Source: Bacillota bacterium (GTDB taxonomy: Bacteria; Bacillota; Clostridia; Lachnospirales; Lachnospiraceae). Taken from it: a stretch of DNA of 64,000 nucleotides. How positions within the stretch are numbered: position 1 is the stretch's first letter; every line of letters begins with the position of its first letter. Both the position numbers and the translations under genes were made by a program. The stretch is taken from positions 1-64,000 of the forward strand of contig JAEYOY010000045.1 of the NCBI GenBank assembly GCA_023411215.1. The letters run 5' to 3'. Shown here in pieces: positions 52,532 to 61,365 of the stretch. The notes under the pieces were generated by a model that saw only the letters and a program-made list of their open reading frames with translations, was not told where the DNA came from and ran no database searches.

Positions 52532-53821
52532 TTATAAAAGTAACAGTTGCTTCTGCCATTCTCTCTCCGGCACATATGCTTCCATTGGAATACTGCCGGC
52601 CTCCAGCCTAAGACTTTTCTTCAGCAGCTGTAGCTCTTCCTCACCAAGCTGTCGATAGAGGCTTTGATACTCTTCTGTATAAAAACAATCCTCCAAAATC
52701 AGAATCAAATCTGCCATACTCCTTACCCTCTCCCGAATCAAGGCTGCCTTATCATCAATCGAATTCAGATTATTTATCTCCTGAATTAATTCTCTCAGCC
52801 TTTCATCCTCCATTGGCAAACCGTCTATCAATTCCACTATTCCTTCCTCTTTCTGATCCGTAGGAATGAAGAAGTGCTCTAAGGTACCAAGCTTGCAATT
52901 ATTCCAGAGTCTCTGTGTGAGTTCTGCAAGAGCTGCGCATAGATACCCTTTTTCTGTATTAGAGAGTGCTAGCTCCTTCGCCAGCTTTTTGAAGACCTCT
53001 TCCATTAAAACTTCTATCGCATCCCTGTCTAGACCGGATAACCTTATTTGAAGCTCTGCAATCTCAGCTTTCGAGATCATTAATCCTAACACATCTTTAC
53101 CCAACATGATGCAGCCGCAAGAATTGATCACAATCAACTCACAGATATTAATCAGTAAGTGCTCCGCTTCACGGTCAAAGGAATGAATCAGTAGGTTAAC
53201 TCGATCCATAGTAAAGCAGCTGATAATTCTATCTTCGATACTTAAACACTGTAAGTACCAATTGGTCATCTCAATGCCATGATAGTCTACAACCGGAATT
53301 AAGAGCGGATAATCAATGCTTCCCGGTATCTCCTGTGCTCCGAATTCCATATTGTAATCATGAAAGAAATCAGGAAGTCCCTGAAACAAAGTATCATGAT
53401 AGGCGATGCTCTTCGGATTTCGATTATTTTCTTGAAGCTTCTTTAGCAGTAGTTGAGCCTCCTTATACATTCGTCCGACCTCATCCAGCCCTCGATAAAA
53501 AAGAACTGACATTGTCTCCTTCTTTAACAATTCCAATTTTGTCTGCATATCAGGAACCGTCTTCAGATAGATACCGATCAGATAGGTAATTGATTGTAAC
53601 AGCACCTGCGCTTTCTCAATCAGAATAGAGCTGCTCTCACCATTGGTAAAGCGCTCCACCTCCTTCGCCATAAGCTCCAGAAGGCTATATTGAAGCTTTT
53701 CTATCTGCTCTGTAGTTAATAGCTGCTTATTTATCGCCTCCTCTAGCAAGGATTGAAAATAAAATCCCTGGTTCAGATTACTCTCCTCTATTCCTAAATT
53801 ACTTGAAGTAAGTGAATTCAT
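52532..53821 (-). CDS. DUF6179-like protein of the MoxR/VWA module
   Basis: A 429-residue, largely helical soluble protein, recognised from memory as DUF6179 (QSLLEEAINKQLLTTEQIEK, the block ELMAKEVERFTNGESSSI and SITYLIGIYLK). No enzymatic motif is evident. It lies 12 bases after the DUF6323-like gene and is the last gene of that pair. AAGGAGGAG precedes the ATG. Genes of this family are remembered to occur with MoxR-type ATPases in Clostridia, which fits the genes upstream, but no function is established. Confidence 0.72.
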   Translation of the reverse strand: MNSLTSSNLGIEESNLNQGFYFQSLLEEAINKQLLTTEQIEKLQYSLLELMAKEVERFTNGESSSILIEKAQVLLQSITYLIGIYLKTVPDMQTKLELLKKETMSVLFYRGLDEVGRMYKEAQLLLKKLQENNRNPKSIAYHDTLFQGLPDFFHDYNMEFGAQEIPGSIDYPLLIPVVDYHGIEMTNWYLQCLSIEDRIISCFTMDRVNLLIHSFDREAEHLLINICELIVINSCGCIMLGKDVLGLMISKAEIAELQIRLSGLDRDAIEVLMEEVFKKLAKELALSNTEKGYLCAALAELTQRLWNNCKLGTLEHFFIPTDQKEEGIVELIDGLPMEDERLRELIQEINNLNSIDDKAALIRERVRSMADLILILEDCFYTEEYQSLYRQLGEEELQLLKKSLRLEAGSIPMEAYVPEREWQKQLLLL

Positions 53822-53833
53822 AATACTCCTCCT

Positions 53834-54337
53834 TTATTCCTCCCCATCCCAGTCCATAAAATCAGTATAATCATCCTCGTAACCATTCAGATCTTGATAC
53901 TCCTTCTTACCGTATCGTATATCTCTGCAATAGTTTTCGAGCATTGTTGACTGCAAAAGCTGGATATCGCCCTGGCATACCTCCTCGAAGTACAGTTTCA
54001 TAATCTTAATCAGCTCATCATCTGTTAAATCCTCCAATGCTTCTGTCTTATAATAATAAAAGCATTCCTGCAGCTCCATCAAGATTTCAACATAATCCTG
54101 TTGATTTATATATGCAGAATCTGCGAATTCCATCACGATCTTTTGTATTACGCCTCCTCCGAACTCGATCCGGCCGGTTAAACGAAGTACCTCCTTCCGG
54201 TTTTCAATAAGCTGCTGTATTTCTTCTTCCTTAAGCTGCAAACCATAGCGGGCGGTATAATTGTTACACTCTCGAAGTACTGCTGTAGTCTGCTGGGTTA
54301 ATAGCATTGCAGGTAAAAATTGAAACTGATTCTCCAT
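53834..54337 (-). CDS. DUF6323-like protein of the MoxR/VWA module
   Basis: A 167-residue acidic protein, recognised from memory as DUF6323 (NNYTARYGLQL, TGRIEFGGGVIQKIVMEFAD, then SAYINQQDYVEILMELQECF). The last 20 residues are mostly acidic. No catalytic motif is seen. It has its own strong promoter and starts a two-gene unit with the DUF6179-like gene, directly after the terminator of the ATPase/VWA unit. GAAAGGAAGG precedes the ATG. Confidence 0.7.
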   Translation of the reverse strand: MENQFQFLPAMLLTQQTTAVLRECNNYTARYGLQLKEEEIQQLIENRKEVLRLTGRIEFGGGVIQKIVMEFADSAYINQQDYVEILMELQECFYYYKTEALEDLTDDELIKIMKLYFEEVCQGDIQLLQSTMLENYCRDIRYGKKEYQDLNGYEDDYTDFMDWDGEE

Positions 54338-54376
54338 ATACTATCCTTCCTTTCTATAAATATTTAAAAAAGGGGG

Positions 54377-54405
54377 TTGACATTCGCAATTATTTGTGCT
54401 ATCAT
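54377..54405 (+). promoter_or_regulatory. Plus-strand promoter without a downstream gene
   Basis: TTGACA (54377-54382), 17-base spacer, TATCAT (54400-54405). It points away from the DUF6323-like gene, into a 125-base gap that ends in a hairpin. Confidence 0.5.
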
Positions 54406-54448
54406 TATATTGGATATATGTGATATAATTTACTTCTATCAAATTATT

Positions 54449-54477
54449 ATTATATGCCATTGATTATATAAAGTCAA
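54449..54477 (-). promoter_or_regulatory. Promoter for the DUF6323/DUF6179-like pair
   Basis: On the minus strand, TTGACT (54472-54477), 17-base spacer, TATAAT (54449-54454). The leader is about 105 bases. Confidence 0.7.
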
Positions 54478-54485
54478 TTCTTTTT

Positions 54486-54530
54486 TTAATTCAAAACGCC
54501 TAATCACCTTCTTATTACATTGTGATTAGG
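54486..54530 (-). terminator. Terminator after the ATPase/VWA unit
   Basis: Perfect 13-base arms AACGCCTAATCAC and GTGATTAGGCGTT with a loop of about 14 bases; the minus-strand tail is TTTTGAATT. It separates the two units of the module. Confidence 0.75.
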
Positions 54531-54547
54531 CGTTCTTAGTTACCTAT

Positions 54548-54895
54548 CTACGCTTCATAGATTACTCTCTCATCCTCTGAATTTAAGTCCAATGTTACAT
54601 AATAGGATGTAATCGCAGAGATACGGATGACGACCTTACCTTTAATATCTGCACGATACTTCTGTTTTAATTTCTTAAAATCATCATAAAAACTCTCATT
54701 TACCGACACTTCTGCTCCATGATTAAAATCTATTCTTACATAGGAATCCTCTTTTATCACCTTAGGTTTTTGACTATTCTGGCCGGTTGGATAAATCAAA
54801 TTCCTCATCGGGCTATCGACTAATAGTAGCTCCTTCGCAAATACCGTCTTATAAAGGATTAGATGTCCCCCGGCAATCTCATATTGTAGTGTCAT
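54548..54895 (-). CDS. Small unknown protein of the MoxR/VWA module
   Basis: A 115-residue soluble protein, not recognised. It is beta-rich by appearance (HLILYKTVFAKELLLVD, KVVIRISAITSYYVTLDL) with mixed charge and no Cys pair, signal peptide or membrane helix. It starts 4 bases after the VWA gene, with GAGGGGTG as ribosome binding site, so it belongs to the same transcript. A plausible role is as an adaptor or substrate of the ATPase pair, by position only. Confidence 0.6.
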   Translation of the reverse strand: MTLQYEIAGGHLILYKTVFAKELLLVDSPMRNLIYPTGQNSQKPKVIKEDSYVRIDFNHGAEVSVNESFYDDFKKLKQKYRADIKGKVVIRISAITSYYVTLDLNSEDERVIYEA

Positions 54896-54899
54896 TCAC

Positions 54900-56030
54900 T
54901 CACCCCTCAAAATTTAGAAAATACCCGAAATCTGCCGGCTTCTTTCCTTTCTTAGTCAGTACCCACAAGGTATTCTGGTTTACGCTATTCGGAACCTCAC
55001 CATCACCATCAGTAAAAATAATCACCAATGGGATTTTCTGCGAATCTGCCAGTTTAAAGATCGGGCGAAAATCGGTACCTCCGCGCTTCACCCTCTTGTC
55101 CGCCACGATGAATGTACTAAGTGGTACCGGTACACTACATTCTGTATCGAATCTGGTTACCAGCATATTCGTCCCAGTAATCTTATTAATCTCTCGAAGT
55201 TCCAGATAGAATTCCTTAACCAGCGCATCGGAGATGGAACCACTCTCGTCAATGGCAATCAGCGCATCCACTCCAATGGAACGTTTTGTTCCTGGCAGCT
55301 CCTCATACCGTCTCGATTGACGTTTATAGGATTTGCGGGTTATCATCCTCCCTCTGCCCGTCACAAAACGCTTCAGTATTACTCTCCAATCCATGTAGAA
55401 ATCCTGGTAGACGCCTTCAATACGTTCATCTAAATCTCCAAATACCTCAGCATCCGATTTTGAATCCGACAGAGCTTGTGCCAAATTACTTTTAAGTGCA
55501 TTTATCTCTGCTTTGGAAGGAGTCTCCTCCGATATTTTTTGTACTTTAAGGTTACTTTCACCCTCAAATAACAGAAAGCTGTCTCCTTCGACAAAGGTTA
55601 AGCCAAAGAGCTCCTCCAACTCTGCGATTTTATTATAATAATACTCCGCATCCTGCTCTCGTTCCAGCCTAAGCTTAAGCTTATCACAAAGCTTAACAAC
55701 AGTTACTGCATCCGGCTCCAAATACTCAATGGGCAGCATCTCGTTAACTGCCATATCACAGGCAATAGACCAGGGTATGATCTGACGATTTCCCCTTCGG
55801 TATTGATGCATTAAAATCACATGCAGTAACTCATGTAATACAACACCCAGCTTATGTTTTAGGGTCAACTGCTCAAACCAGATTGGATTATAATATATGA
55901 TAAGCTCCGGAATGGAAGCCATCCGGATGTACTTAACCTTGTGCGTTGCCACTGTCTGTACAGAGGCCGCCACAAAACCATAGAGAGGCTGCTCAATTAA
56001 CAGCTTTAGTATGACATCTTGCATATTCAT
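54900..56030 (-). CDS. VWA-like protein with N-terminal metallopeptidase domain (DUF2201 type)
   Basis: ATG 56030 after AGGGGTG gives 376 residues. The N-terminal half has a zinc-peptidase-like HELLH (66-70) followed by MHQYRRG and an ACDMAVNEM helix, as in DUF2201 proteins. The C-terminal half is a VWA-type domain with an intact MIDAS DESGS (261-265), a Thr in GGTDFRP, and FTDGDGE. Such proteins partner MoxR-type ATPases in metal insertion or complex remodelling. Here it follows the ATPase gene by 4 bases, forming the core pair of the module. Confidence 0.85.
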   Translation of the reverse strand: MNMQDVILKLLIEQPLYGFVAASVQTVATHKVKYIRMASIPELIIYYNPIWFEQLTLKHKLGVVLHELLHVILMHQYRRGNRQIIPWSIACDMAVNEMLPIEYLEPDAVTVVKLCDKLKLRLEREQDAEYYYNKIAELEELFGLTFVEGDSFLLFEGESNLKVQKISEETPSKAEINALKSNLAQALSDSKSDAEVFGDLDERIEGVYQDFYMDWRVILKRFVTGRGRMITRKSYKRQSRRYEELPGTKRSIGVDALIAIDESGSISDALVKEFYLELREINKITGTNMLVTRFDTECSVPVPLSTFIVADKRVKRGGTDFRPIFKLADSQKIPLVIIFTDGDGEVPNSVNQNTLWVLTKKGKKPADFGYFLNFEG

Positions 56031-56040
56031 AAACACACCC

Positions 56041-57120
56041 CTATTCTACACTCAGAATTTCAATCATCCTATCACTGATTGCAGTAATAGCCTCCGAACG
56101 TTCCATGAAAACCTCGACTACCTCAGGGCGCTTAAGTGACATGTATTTAAAAAATAATATCTGTAATTCTTGTGGAAGCTTCTTAATAAACCGGTCGATA
56201 TTACTTATTTGCTGATCCTGAATCTGTATCTCCATTACCAATTTTTTGATTACATAATTCAGCACCTCGATGTGCTTATTATGAACCAATTCATCAATAT
56301 CACCATTTACTGCTTCAAAGTTTTCCAGAATAAGCCTGGTCGCCGGTATTTTAATATCCTTTTTTCTACGAAAGCCATAGAAGGAAGCGGCTGCCTGACT
56401 TCCGACAATGCCTGCTATCAACTCCTGCATCAAACGCTCCTCCAACTGACAGTAATTCAACAATTCCTGTACCTTGGTCCAGCCTCTTGGCGTGGGATAT
56501 TTCGATAAAGCAGTGGAATTTGCTGCCTTCTGAACCACCAGAAGCATATCCGGACAAGCTTGCAAAAATGCCAGCACTTCATCATTCGGATTATTCCTTA
56601 AGGAGTAATCGATATAATCCTCCACCTCTGCACTTACCTCAATCGAAATAAATCGATCGATCATTGCATCATCCAGAGAATTGACCAGATAATTCATCGT
56701 GTCCGGATTCATTGTAACTCCGATCGTCCATCCTTTTGCTAAAGCATGCCCGTTAATCTTCTTCTCCAGCAGTAACGGGTACAGTACGGATACCGTATCG
56801 CTGGGAACTCGATTGATTTCCTCCAATACCAATATCCCTTTCTCCGGGTACAATCCCATCTCTACCGCCTGGACCGTCGGAAGAAATTGCGGTGCAAGAT
56901 ATACGGTTACCATATGGTCCCGGTCTTTATCCGGCAAACCCATAAAATCCGGGCCTTCCAAAGCTGCTGCATATAAATTGATATAACCAATTCCCAACTC
57001 CTCGGTACACTGCTTATAAGCGGAAGTCTTTCCAACTCCTCTCTCACTGATAAGTGCTGTTACATTGCCTGTATTCAAATAAAGTTCTTTGATACATTCC
57101 TTTGCCTCACTGATCTTCAT
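56041..57120 (-). CDS. MoxR-like AAA+ ATPase
   Basis: ATG 57120, preceded by TAGGAGG, gives 359 residues. Walker A is SERGVGKTS (25-33), Walker B ILVLEEINR (96-104), and the sensor 1 region GVTMNPD (134-140). MIDRFISIEV supplies the Arg-finger region. The C-terminal third is helical and specific to this subfamily. MoxR proteins act with VWA proteins as remodelling chaperones, and the next gene encodes one. It is the first gene of the unit, with its own promoter. Confidence 0.88.
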   Translation of the reverse strand: MKISEAKECIKELYLNTGNVTALISERGVGKTSAYKQCTEELGIGYINLYAAALEGPDFMGLPDKDRDHMVTVYLAPQFLPTVQAVEMGLYPEKGILVLEEINRVPSDTVSVLYPLLLEKKINGHALAKGWTIGVTMNPDTMNYLVNSLDDAMIDRFISIEVSAEVEDYIDYSLRNNPNDEVLAFLQACPDMLLVVQKAANSTALSKYPTPRGWTKVQELLNYCQLEERLMQELIAGIVGSQAAASFYGFRRKKDIKIPATRLILENFEAVNGDIDELVHNKHIEVLNYVIKKLVMEIQIQDQQISNIDRFIKKLPQELQILFFKYMSLKRPEVVEVFMERSEAITAISDRMIEILSVE

Positions 57121-57164
57121 ACAGTTACCTCCTACAACATACCAATTATTTCTATATTTCACTC

Positions 57165-57193
57165 ATCATATTACTTTGTTAATTATCTGTCAA
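57165..57193 (-). promoter_or_regulatory. Promoter of the MoxR/VWA unit
   Basis: On the minus strand, perfect TTGACA (57188-57193), 17-base spacer, TATGAT (57165-57170). It ends 45 bases before the ATG at 57120. Confidence 0.75.
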
Positions 57194-57306
57194 TAAAAGA
57201 TATCACGCATCGTTAATAATATTCCAATAACAAACAAATCCTCTGGATAGTAAATGAAGCTGCTTCATCTACCATTCAAAGGATTCATTATTGTATCATA
57301 TTATAT

Positions 57307-58749
57307 CTAGCATTCCCTGATAAGACTAATATAAAATTCAACCGTTTTTACTAATTTGGAGATGGGAATTCTCTCATTATGCCCATGGATCAAGCCACGT
57401 TCTTCTTTACTTAGTTCCATAGCCGAAAAACGATAAACATGGTCTGTAATCCGGCAATAATGCCTTGAATCACTGCAAGCCATCATTAGATATGGCGCTA
57501 CAATTGCTTGAGGCCATACATTATGAATCACTCTGACCAGCTTCTTATATTCCTTACAATCCGTATCTGAGTTCGGAGAAGGATTCACTCCATTCATTAT
57601 ACTTACCTTGATACGTTCACTATGAACAACCTTATTCAGATAGTTTTGGGCTATTTCCATAGTGTCTTCACCCAAAAGCCTGAGATTTGCTCCTGCAACA
57701 ACCCTGGTCGGTAATACATTAATGGTATTGCTGCCTTCGATCATCGTGATGGCGCAGGTAGTTCTCATCATCGCATTTAATTCGCCACCACTCAGTCTTC
57801 CAATCAGATTGAGAATTGGCTTAAAACACCATAAATTAGCGAACAGGATACGATATGCAAAACTACTATGTCTGCCCATCGCATCAAACATGGAACATAC
57901 CGGTTTTGTCAACTGAAAATGGAAGGGTCTTTTCTCTATCTTAAGGATTGCCTTTGAGATCTTGCCAATCATCGTGTGAGCCGGAGGTGTGGAAGCATGC
58001 CCACCTGTTCCCTCAATTGTTATAGAGAGATTAGCCATTCCTTTTTCAGCAATACCGATCAGCGCAGCCGGTTTAGTCACGCCCGGAAATACCTTCTCTA
58101 CCACGGCTCCTCCTTCATCCAGAACGAGAGCCGGCTTAATTCCCCGTTTCTCCAATTCTCTGACAATGGCCGGACAGGATTCTCCAAAAACCTCTTCGTC
58201 CCCGGAAAACGCAAGATAGATATCCTGCTCCGGTATAAAACCCTCTGCAAGCAGATACTCCGTCCCTTCCATAATGCCGCATAGAGTACCCTTCGTATCC
58301 AGTGAACCTCTCCCCCAGATTACTCCGTCTTCTATGATACCTTCGAAGGCAGGCTTTAACCATCCGCTCTCATCTGCGGGAACAACATCGTAGTGTGACA
58401 TAAGTACTGTCGGCTGGTCGGAAGCTTTACCCTTTAAGAGATAGAGTATACCGGTTTTACCGATAGGCTCTCTGCTGCATACCTTATGTACGAGTGGATA
58501 ACGCTCTTTAAGCAGGTCTTGAAACCGTTCAAATTCCTTAAAGTCGGTTAACTCCTCTTCTAGGTGGGAAATGGTACGGCAGCGGATCATCGAAGCCATA
58601 TTATCAGCAATCTTATCCTGGTTAAGAAAATAGTTCATTTCAACCACAACTTCTTCCCTTAAGGGTTTCATTAAAAATGCACGTATCAATATAATAAGAA
58701 TTACAAGACATATTGCTGCCACCAGTAAAAGTCCAATATATTGTCCCAT
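57307..58749 (-). CDS. Membrane-anchored M20-family metallopeptidase (PM20D1/carboxypeptidase-like)
   Basis: A 480-residue dizinc hydrolase with one N-terminal membrane helix (about 4-26). SHYDVVP gives metal ligand His119 with Asp121. WGRGSLDTKG gives the bridging Asp151, and FSGDEEVFGE the catalytic base Glu185 and ligand Glu186. VLDEGG and GHASTP belong to the later metal ligand and lid domain. It resembles PM20D1-type enzymes, which join or split N-acyl amino acids, and Gly-X carboxypeptidases. It follows two membrane-protein genes by 14 bases, suggesting hydrolysis of a transported amide or peptide. Confidence 0.9.
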   Translation of the reverse strand: MGQYIGLLLVAAICLVILIILIRAFLMKPLREEVVVEMNYFLNQDKIADNMASMIRCRTISHLEEELTDFKEFERFQDLLKERYPLVHKVCSREPIGKTGILYLLKGKASDQPTVLMSHYDVVPADESGWLKPAFEGIIEDGVIWGRGSLDTKGTLCGIMEGTEYLLAEGFIPEQDIYLAFSGDEEVFGESCPAIVRELEKRGIKPALVLDEGGAVVEKVFPGVTKPAALIGIAEKGMANLSITIEGTGGHASTPPAHTMIGKISKAILKIEKRPFHFQLTKPVCSMFDAMGRHSSFAYRILFANLWCFKPILNLIGRLSGGELNAMMRTTCAITMIEGSNTINVLPTRVVAGANLRLLGEDTMEIAQNYLNKVVHSERIKVSIMNGVNPSPNSDTDCKEYKKLVRVIHNVWPQAIVAPYLMMACSDSRHYCRITDHVYRFSAMELSKEERGLIHGHNERIPISKLVKTVEFYISLIREC

Positions 58750-58763
58750 ACTTCTACCTCCAT

Positions 58764-59423
58764 CTATAATTTGTTCTTCTTATATAGAACCCTGGCAGCT
58801 CCAATAGAGATTAAGGAACCTACGGGAACTAATATACCCACAGAACCGGACAGGGAAGGAATACAGATAAACAGTATAATCATAAAAATCATCGGAGCTA
58901 ATGATATCTTCCAGTTCTTACTCACATAGACTACTGCTAAACCACCAAATAAGGATGGAAGGATATTCTCGAACGCCGGTTTTAGGGCAGGCGAATTGAT
59001 GACCGGTGCCAGCTGTGCCAGAAGTAATACCCCCACTGCGATGATGATCGTAGTTACAATCGAGGAGGTAGCCACCGCTATCGTTGATATGATCTCCCCT
59101 TCCTCTGTACCAGCTTTGACCTTTGCATTCTCCATAGCGCTCAATGCACTTGGAACCTTAAGACTGGTAAGATTGCCGGTAACAAAAGCCAGATAGGAGC
59201 CACCGGTCCCTAACATTGGTGTAAATGTAATAACCTCAATCGTCCCCACAGTCCAGAAAATCGGTGCGACTCCTAACAAGCCTTTCAATACAGGTGTGAA
59301 TCCCGGCCAAGCATTATAATATACGCTGATTGCGATTGGAACACATAACAACAATACGATTGCAGTCCATATCCATAACTTCCCATAAAAATGTGATAAC
59401 TCATCATAAGATTTCTGCTTCAT
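58764..59423 (-). CDS. Unknown membrane protein, partner of DUF5058-like protein
   Basis: A 219-residue integral membrane protein with six predicted helices. It is not recognised by family name. VITFTPMLGTGGSYLAFVTG with NLTSLKVPSA is a glycine-rich loop that may be a substrate or ion site. It lies between the DUF5058-like gene (9-base gap) and the M20 peptidase gene (14-base gap). The pairing suggests a two-subunit transporter whose cargo is processed by the peptidase. Direction and substrate are not visible. Confidence 0.7.
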   Translation of the reverse strand: MKQKSYDELSHFYGKLWIWTAIVLLLCVPIAISVYYNAWPGFTPVLKGLLGVAPIFWTVGTIEVITFTPMLGTGGSYLAFVTGNLTSLKVPSALSAMENAKVKAGTEEGEIISTIAVATSSIVTTIIIAVGVLLLAQLAPVINSPALKPAFENILPSLFGGLAVVYVSKNWKISLAPMIFMIILFICIPSLSGSVGILVPVGSLISIGAARVLYKKNKL

Positions 59424-59432
59424 AAGTCCCCC

Positions 59433-60155
59433 TTATCCTATCAATGGTGTGATGTATACTGCAAATGCCATTGCTCCAAGCATACTGATCGGTAAAGCGT
59501 AATTTTGAAGCCAATTCATCCTAAACTTATTAATCAATAAACCGCATACCGCCATAAGTAAGGCTGAGAACAGCAAGATAAAGATTGGAATCCATCCTGC
59601 CAATCCGCTCCGTATATCAGCAAATACCATTCCGAGGAAGGCAGAAATCATCCCTAAAAACATTGCTGTTATGAACAAATCCCCCCATTTACTATCCTTA
59701 TTTTTGATAGAAAGCAGGCCCTTCTGAATCCGCTTTAACAAAATCGGAACTAATACGATACTTGGCATAATACCCAGTGTCATGACCCAAGCAATTGCTG
59801 AATATACCTTAGGATCCGTTATTGTTTCGGATAAGGATACCTTTAGCGCATTTGCAGTGGTTGTGGCCGCCGGTAGTTCATAGGTAATCGCTCCGATCAC
59901 GCTGAGTCTTATCCAGGGAAGCGGTAATCCCAGGAATTTTGACAATGTAATAACACCAAGTAAAATTGAGACAGCAGGTGCTATTGTAAATATCGAAGTA
60001 GACAATATGGTTCTTCGAATCTGATTCATATCCATTCCGATTTTCTTGGCACGTTGGTAAGATCGAATCAGGAAGAAGAAGGATTGCACAATTACAAATA
60101 GAATAACGATTGCTGCAACAGCATAGAGAAAGCTGCTGTTTGGATCAAATTTCAT
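59433..60155 (-). CDS. DUF5058-like membrane protein
   Basis: A 240-residue protein with six to seven helices, fitting DUF5058 as remembered (FLIRSYQRAKKIGMDMNQIR near 28-47 and IGAITYELPAATTTANALKV near 88-107). The function is unknown. It starts the tight three-gene set with the 219-residue membrane protein and the M20 peptidase. AGGGGG precedes the ATG. It lies 44 bases after the DMT transporter gene, so the operon may be longer. Confidence 0.72.
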   Translation of the reverse strand: MKFDPNSSFLYAVAAIVILFVIVQSFFFLIRSYQRAKKIGMDMNQIRRTILSTSIFTIAPAVSILLGVITLSKFLGLPLPWIRLSVIGAITYELPAATTTANALKVSLSETITDPKVYSAIAWVMTLGIMPSIVLVPILLKRIQKGLLSIKNKDSKWGDLFITAMFLGMISAFLGMVFADIRSGLAGWIPIFILLFSALLMAVCGLLINKFRMNWLQNYALPISMLGAMAFAVYITPLIG

Positions 60156-60199
60156 AATGTTATCCCCCTAACAATTCTATTATTTATATTGAACGAATG

Positions 60200-61321
60200 T
60201 TACTCATCCAGTTCTTTTTGCTTAAGATGGGTATGCACATGATGCATATGCGTATGATGGGTATCCGGAGTATGAGCATGATTGTGCATTACCATTTCAT
60301 GCGTGTGAACATGGCTGTGTTCACCGATTACCTCTTGATTGTGGACATGTGTATGATGATCATCCCTGTGGCTATGTTTATGTTCATGAGTAACTCTTTC
60401 ATGTGCATGAGGATGATCGTGAACCTCAGATACAGCAAAGTAGCTGCCTAACAGCATAATTACGAGTGCAATCAGAAACTGTATCGTAATTCCTTCCCTA
60501 AAGATGATCCAAGAGAGTATCACACCGATAAAGGGGGCTGTTGCATAATAAGCACTGGTTCTTGCAGCTCCCAATTCTCTTTGGGCTCTTATATAGAAAT
60601 ATATACTTAAGCCATAAGCTACGAAGCCTACCAGCAAGGCAGATAATATAGAAGGAAGGTGTCTGCTATACTGACCGATTATGAGTGATATTGATAATGC
60701 TCCCAGCCCTGAGCCAATTCCCTTAATGATTACAATCTGTATCGGATCCTTAATTGATAGCATTCTAGTACAATTATTCTCGAATCCCCAACAGCAGCAG
60801 GCAAGAAGGATGAACACGGAGCCTATTGAGATTTTTAGACTCGTAGCTCCCTCCAAGGAAAGTACGATACTGGATAAGCTGATTAAGCCGATGGCGATCC
60901 ACATCCTTCGTCCGATTGCTTCCTTGAATAGAAATAGAGCAATAAAGGCCGTAGCTACAATTTCAAAATTATTTAACAAGGATACATTGGCAGGCTCTGT
61001 TAACAATAAACCGGACATTAATAGAATCGGAGCTCCGATATCCAGCAGAACCATCGCTATCACATAGGGCAGCTCCTGCTTAGTCAGCTTTGCTTCCTTC
61101 TGCTCCTGAATGCGAAATTGTCGTGCCCATTTTACTGCCAGCATTCCAATTCCAGCACCCAGATATAATAAGGCAGCCATCAGGGTTGGTGGAAGTTCAC
61201 GCAATAGTAGCTTTGATAACGGCGAACTGATCCCATATAAAGCCGCAGCGAATACTGCTACGAGAACAGCCCTCGGATTGACTGCCTTTTTCCAACTTAG
61301 TTTATGATTGTTACTATCCAT
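60200..61321 (-). CDS. EamA/DMT-family transporter with histidine-rich C-terminal tail
   Basis: A 373-residue protein. Residues about 15-295 form ten helices of two EamA repeats (FAAALYGISSPLSKLLLREL opens the first). The last 75 residues are a soluble tail with about 26 His in alternating H-x-H and HHxH runs, plus Asp and Glu, a clear metal-binding composition like that of zinc or nickel carriers. Most EamA proteins lack such a tail, so transport of, or gating by, a divalent metal is suggested but not shown. It lies 44 bases from ALDH and from the DUF5058 gene. Its ribosome binding site is weak. Confidence 0.85.
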   Translation of the reverse strand: MDSNNHKLSWKKAVNPRAVLVAVFAAALYGISSPLSKLLLRELPPTLMAALLYLGAGIGMLAVKWARQFRIQEQKEAKLTKQELPYVIAMVLLDIGAPILLMSGLLLTEPANVSLLNNFEIVATAFIALFLFKEAIGRRMWIAIGLISLSSIVLSLEGATSLKISIGSVFILLACCCWGFENNCTRMLSIKDPIQIVIIKGIGSGLGALSISLIIGQYSRHLPSILSALLVGFVAYGLSIYFYIRAQRELGAARTSAYYATAPFIGVILSWIIFREGITIQFLIALVIMLLGSYFAVSEVHDHPHAHERVTHEHKHSHRDDHHTHVHNQEVIGEHSHVHTHEMVMHNHAHTPDTHHTHMHHVHTHLKQKELDE

Positions 61322-61365
61322 AGAAGAATTCCGTTCTGCTTCTACCCAGAAGCGAGTAAAATGGT

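Larger units (their letters stand above)
54411..54530 (+). ncRNA. Candidate small RNA within the MoxR/VWA module
   Basis: A consensus-like plus-strand promoter is followed, about 120 bases later, by the hairpin AACGCCTAATCAC/GTGATTAGGCGTT (tail CTTAGTT). No open frame lies between. The transcript would be antisense to the leader of the DUF6323-like gene. This is an inference from promoter and hairpin only. Confidence 0.25.

Noticed and set aside
52532..57193. Module as a known phage-defence system
   Set aside because: MoxR/VWA genes occur in some defence islands, but no nuclease, toxin, integrase or other defence gene is adjacent. The claim is limited to a remodelling module.
60681..61067. 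Plus-strand 128-codon frame
   Set aside because: It is antisense within the DMT transporter gene, without start signals.
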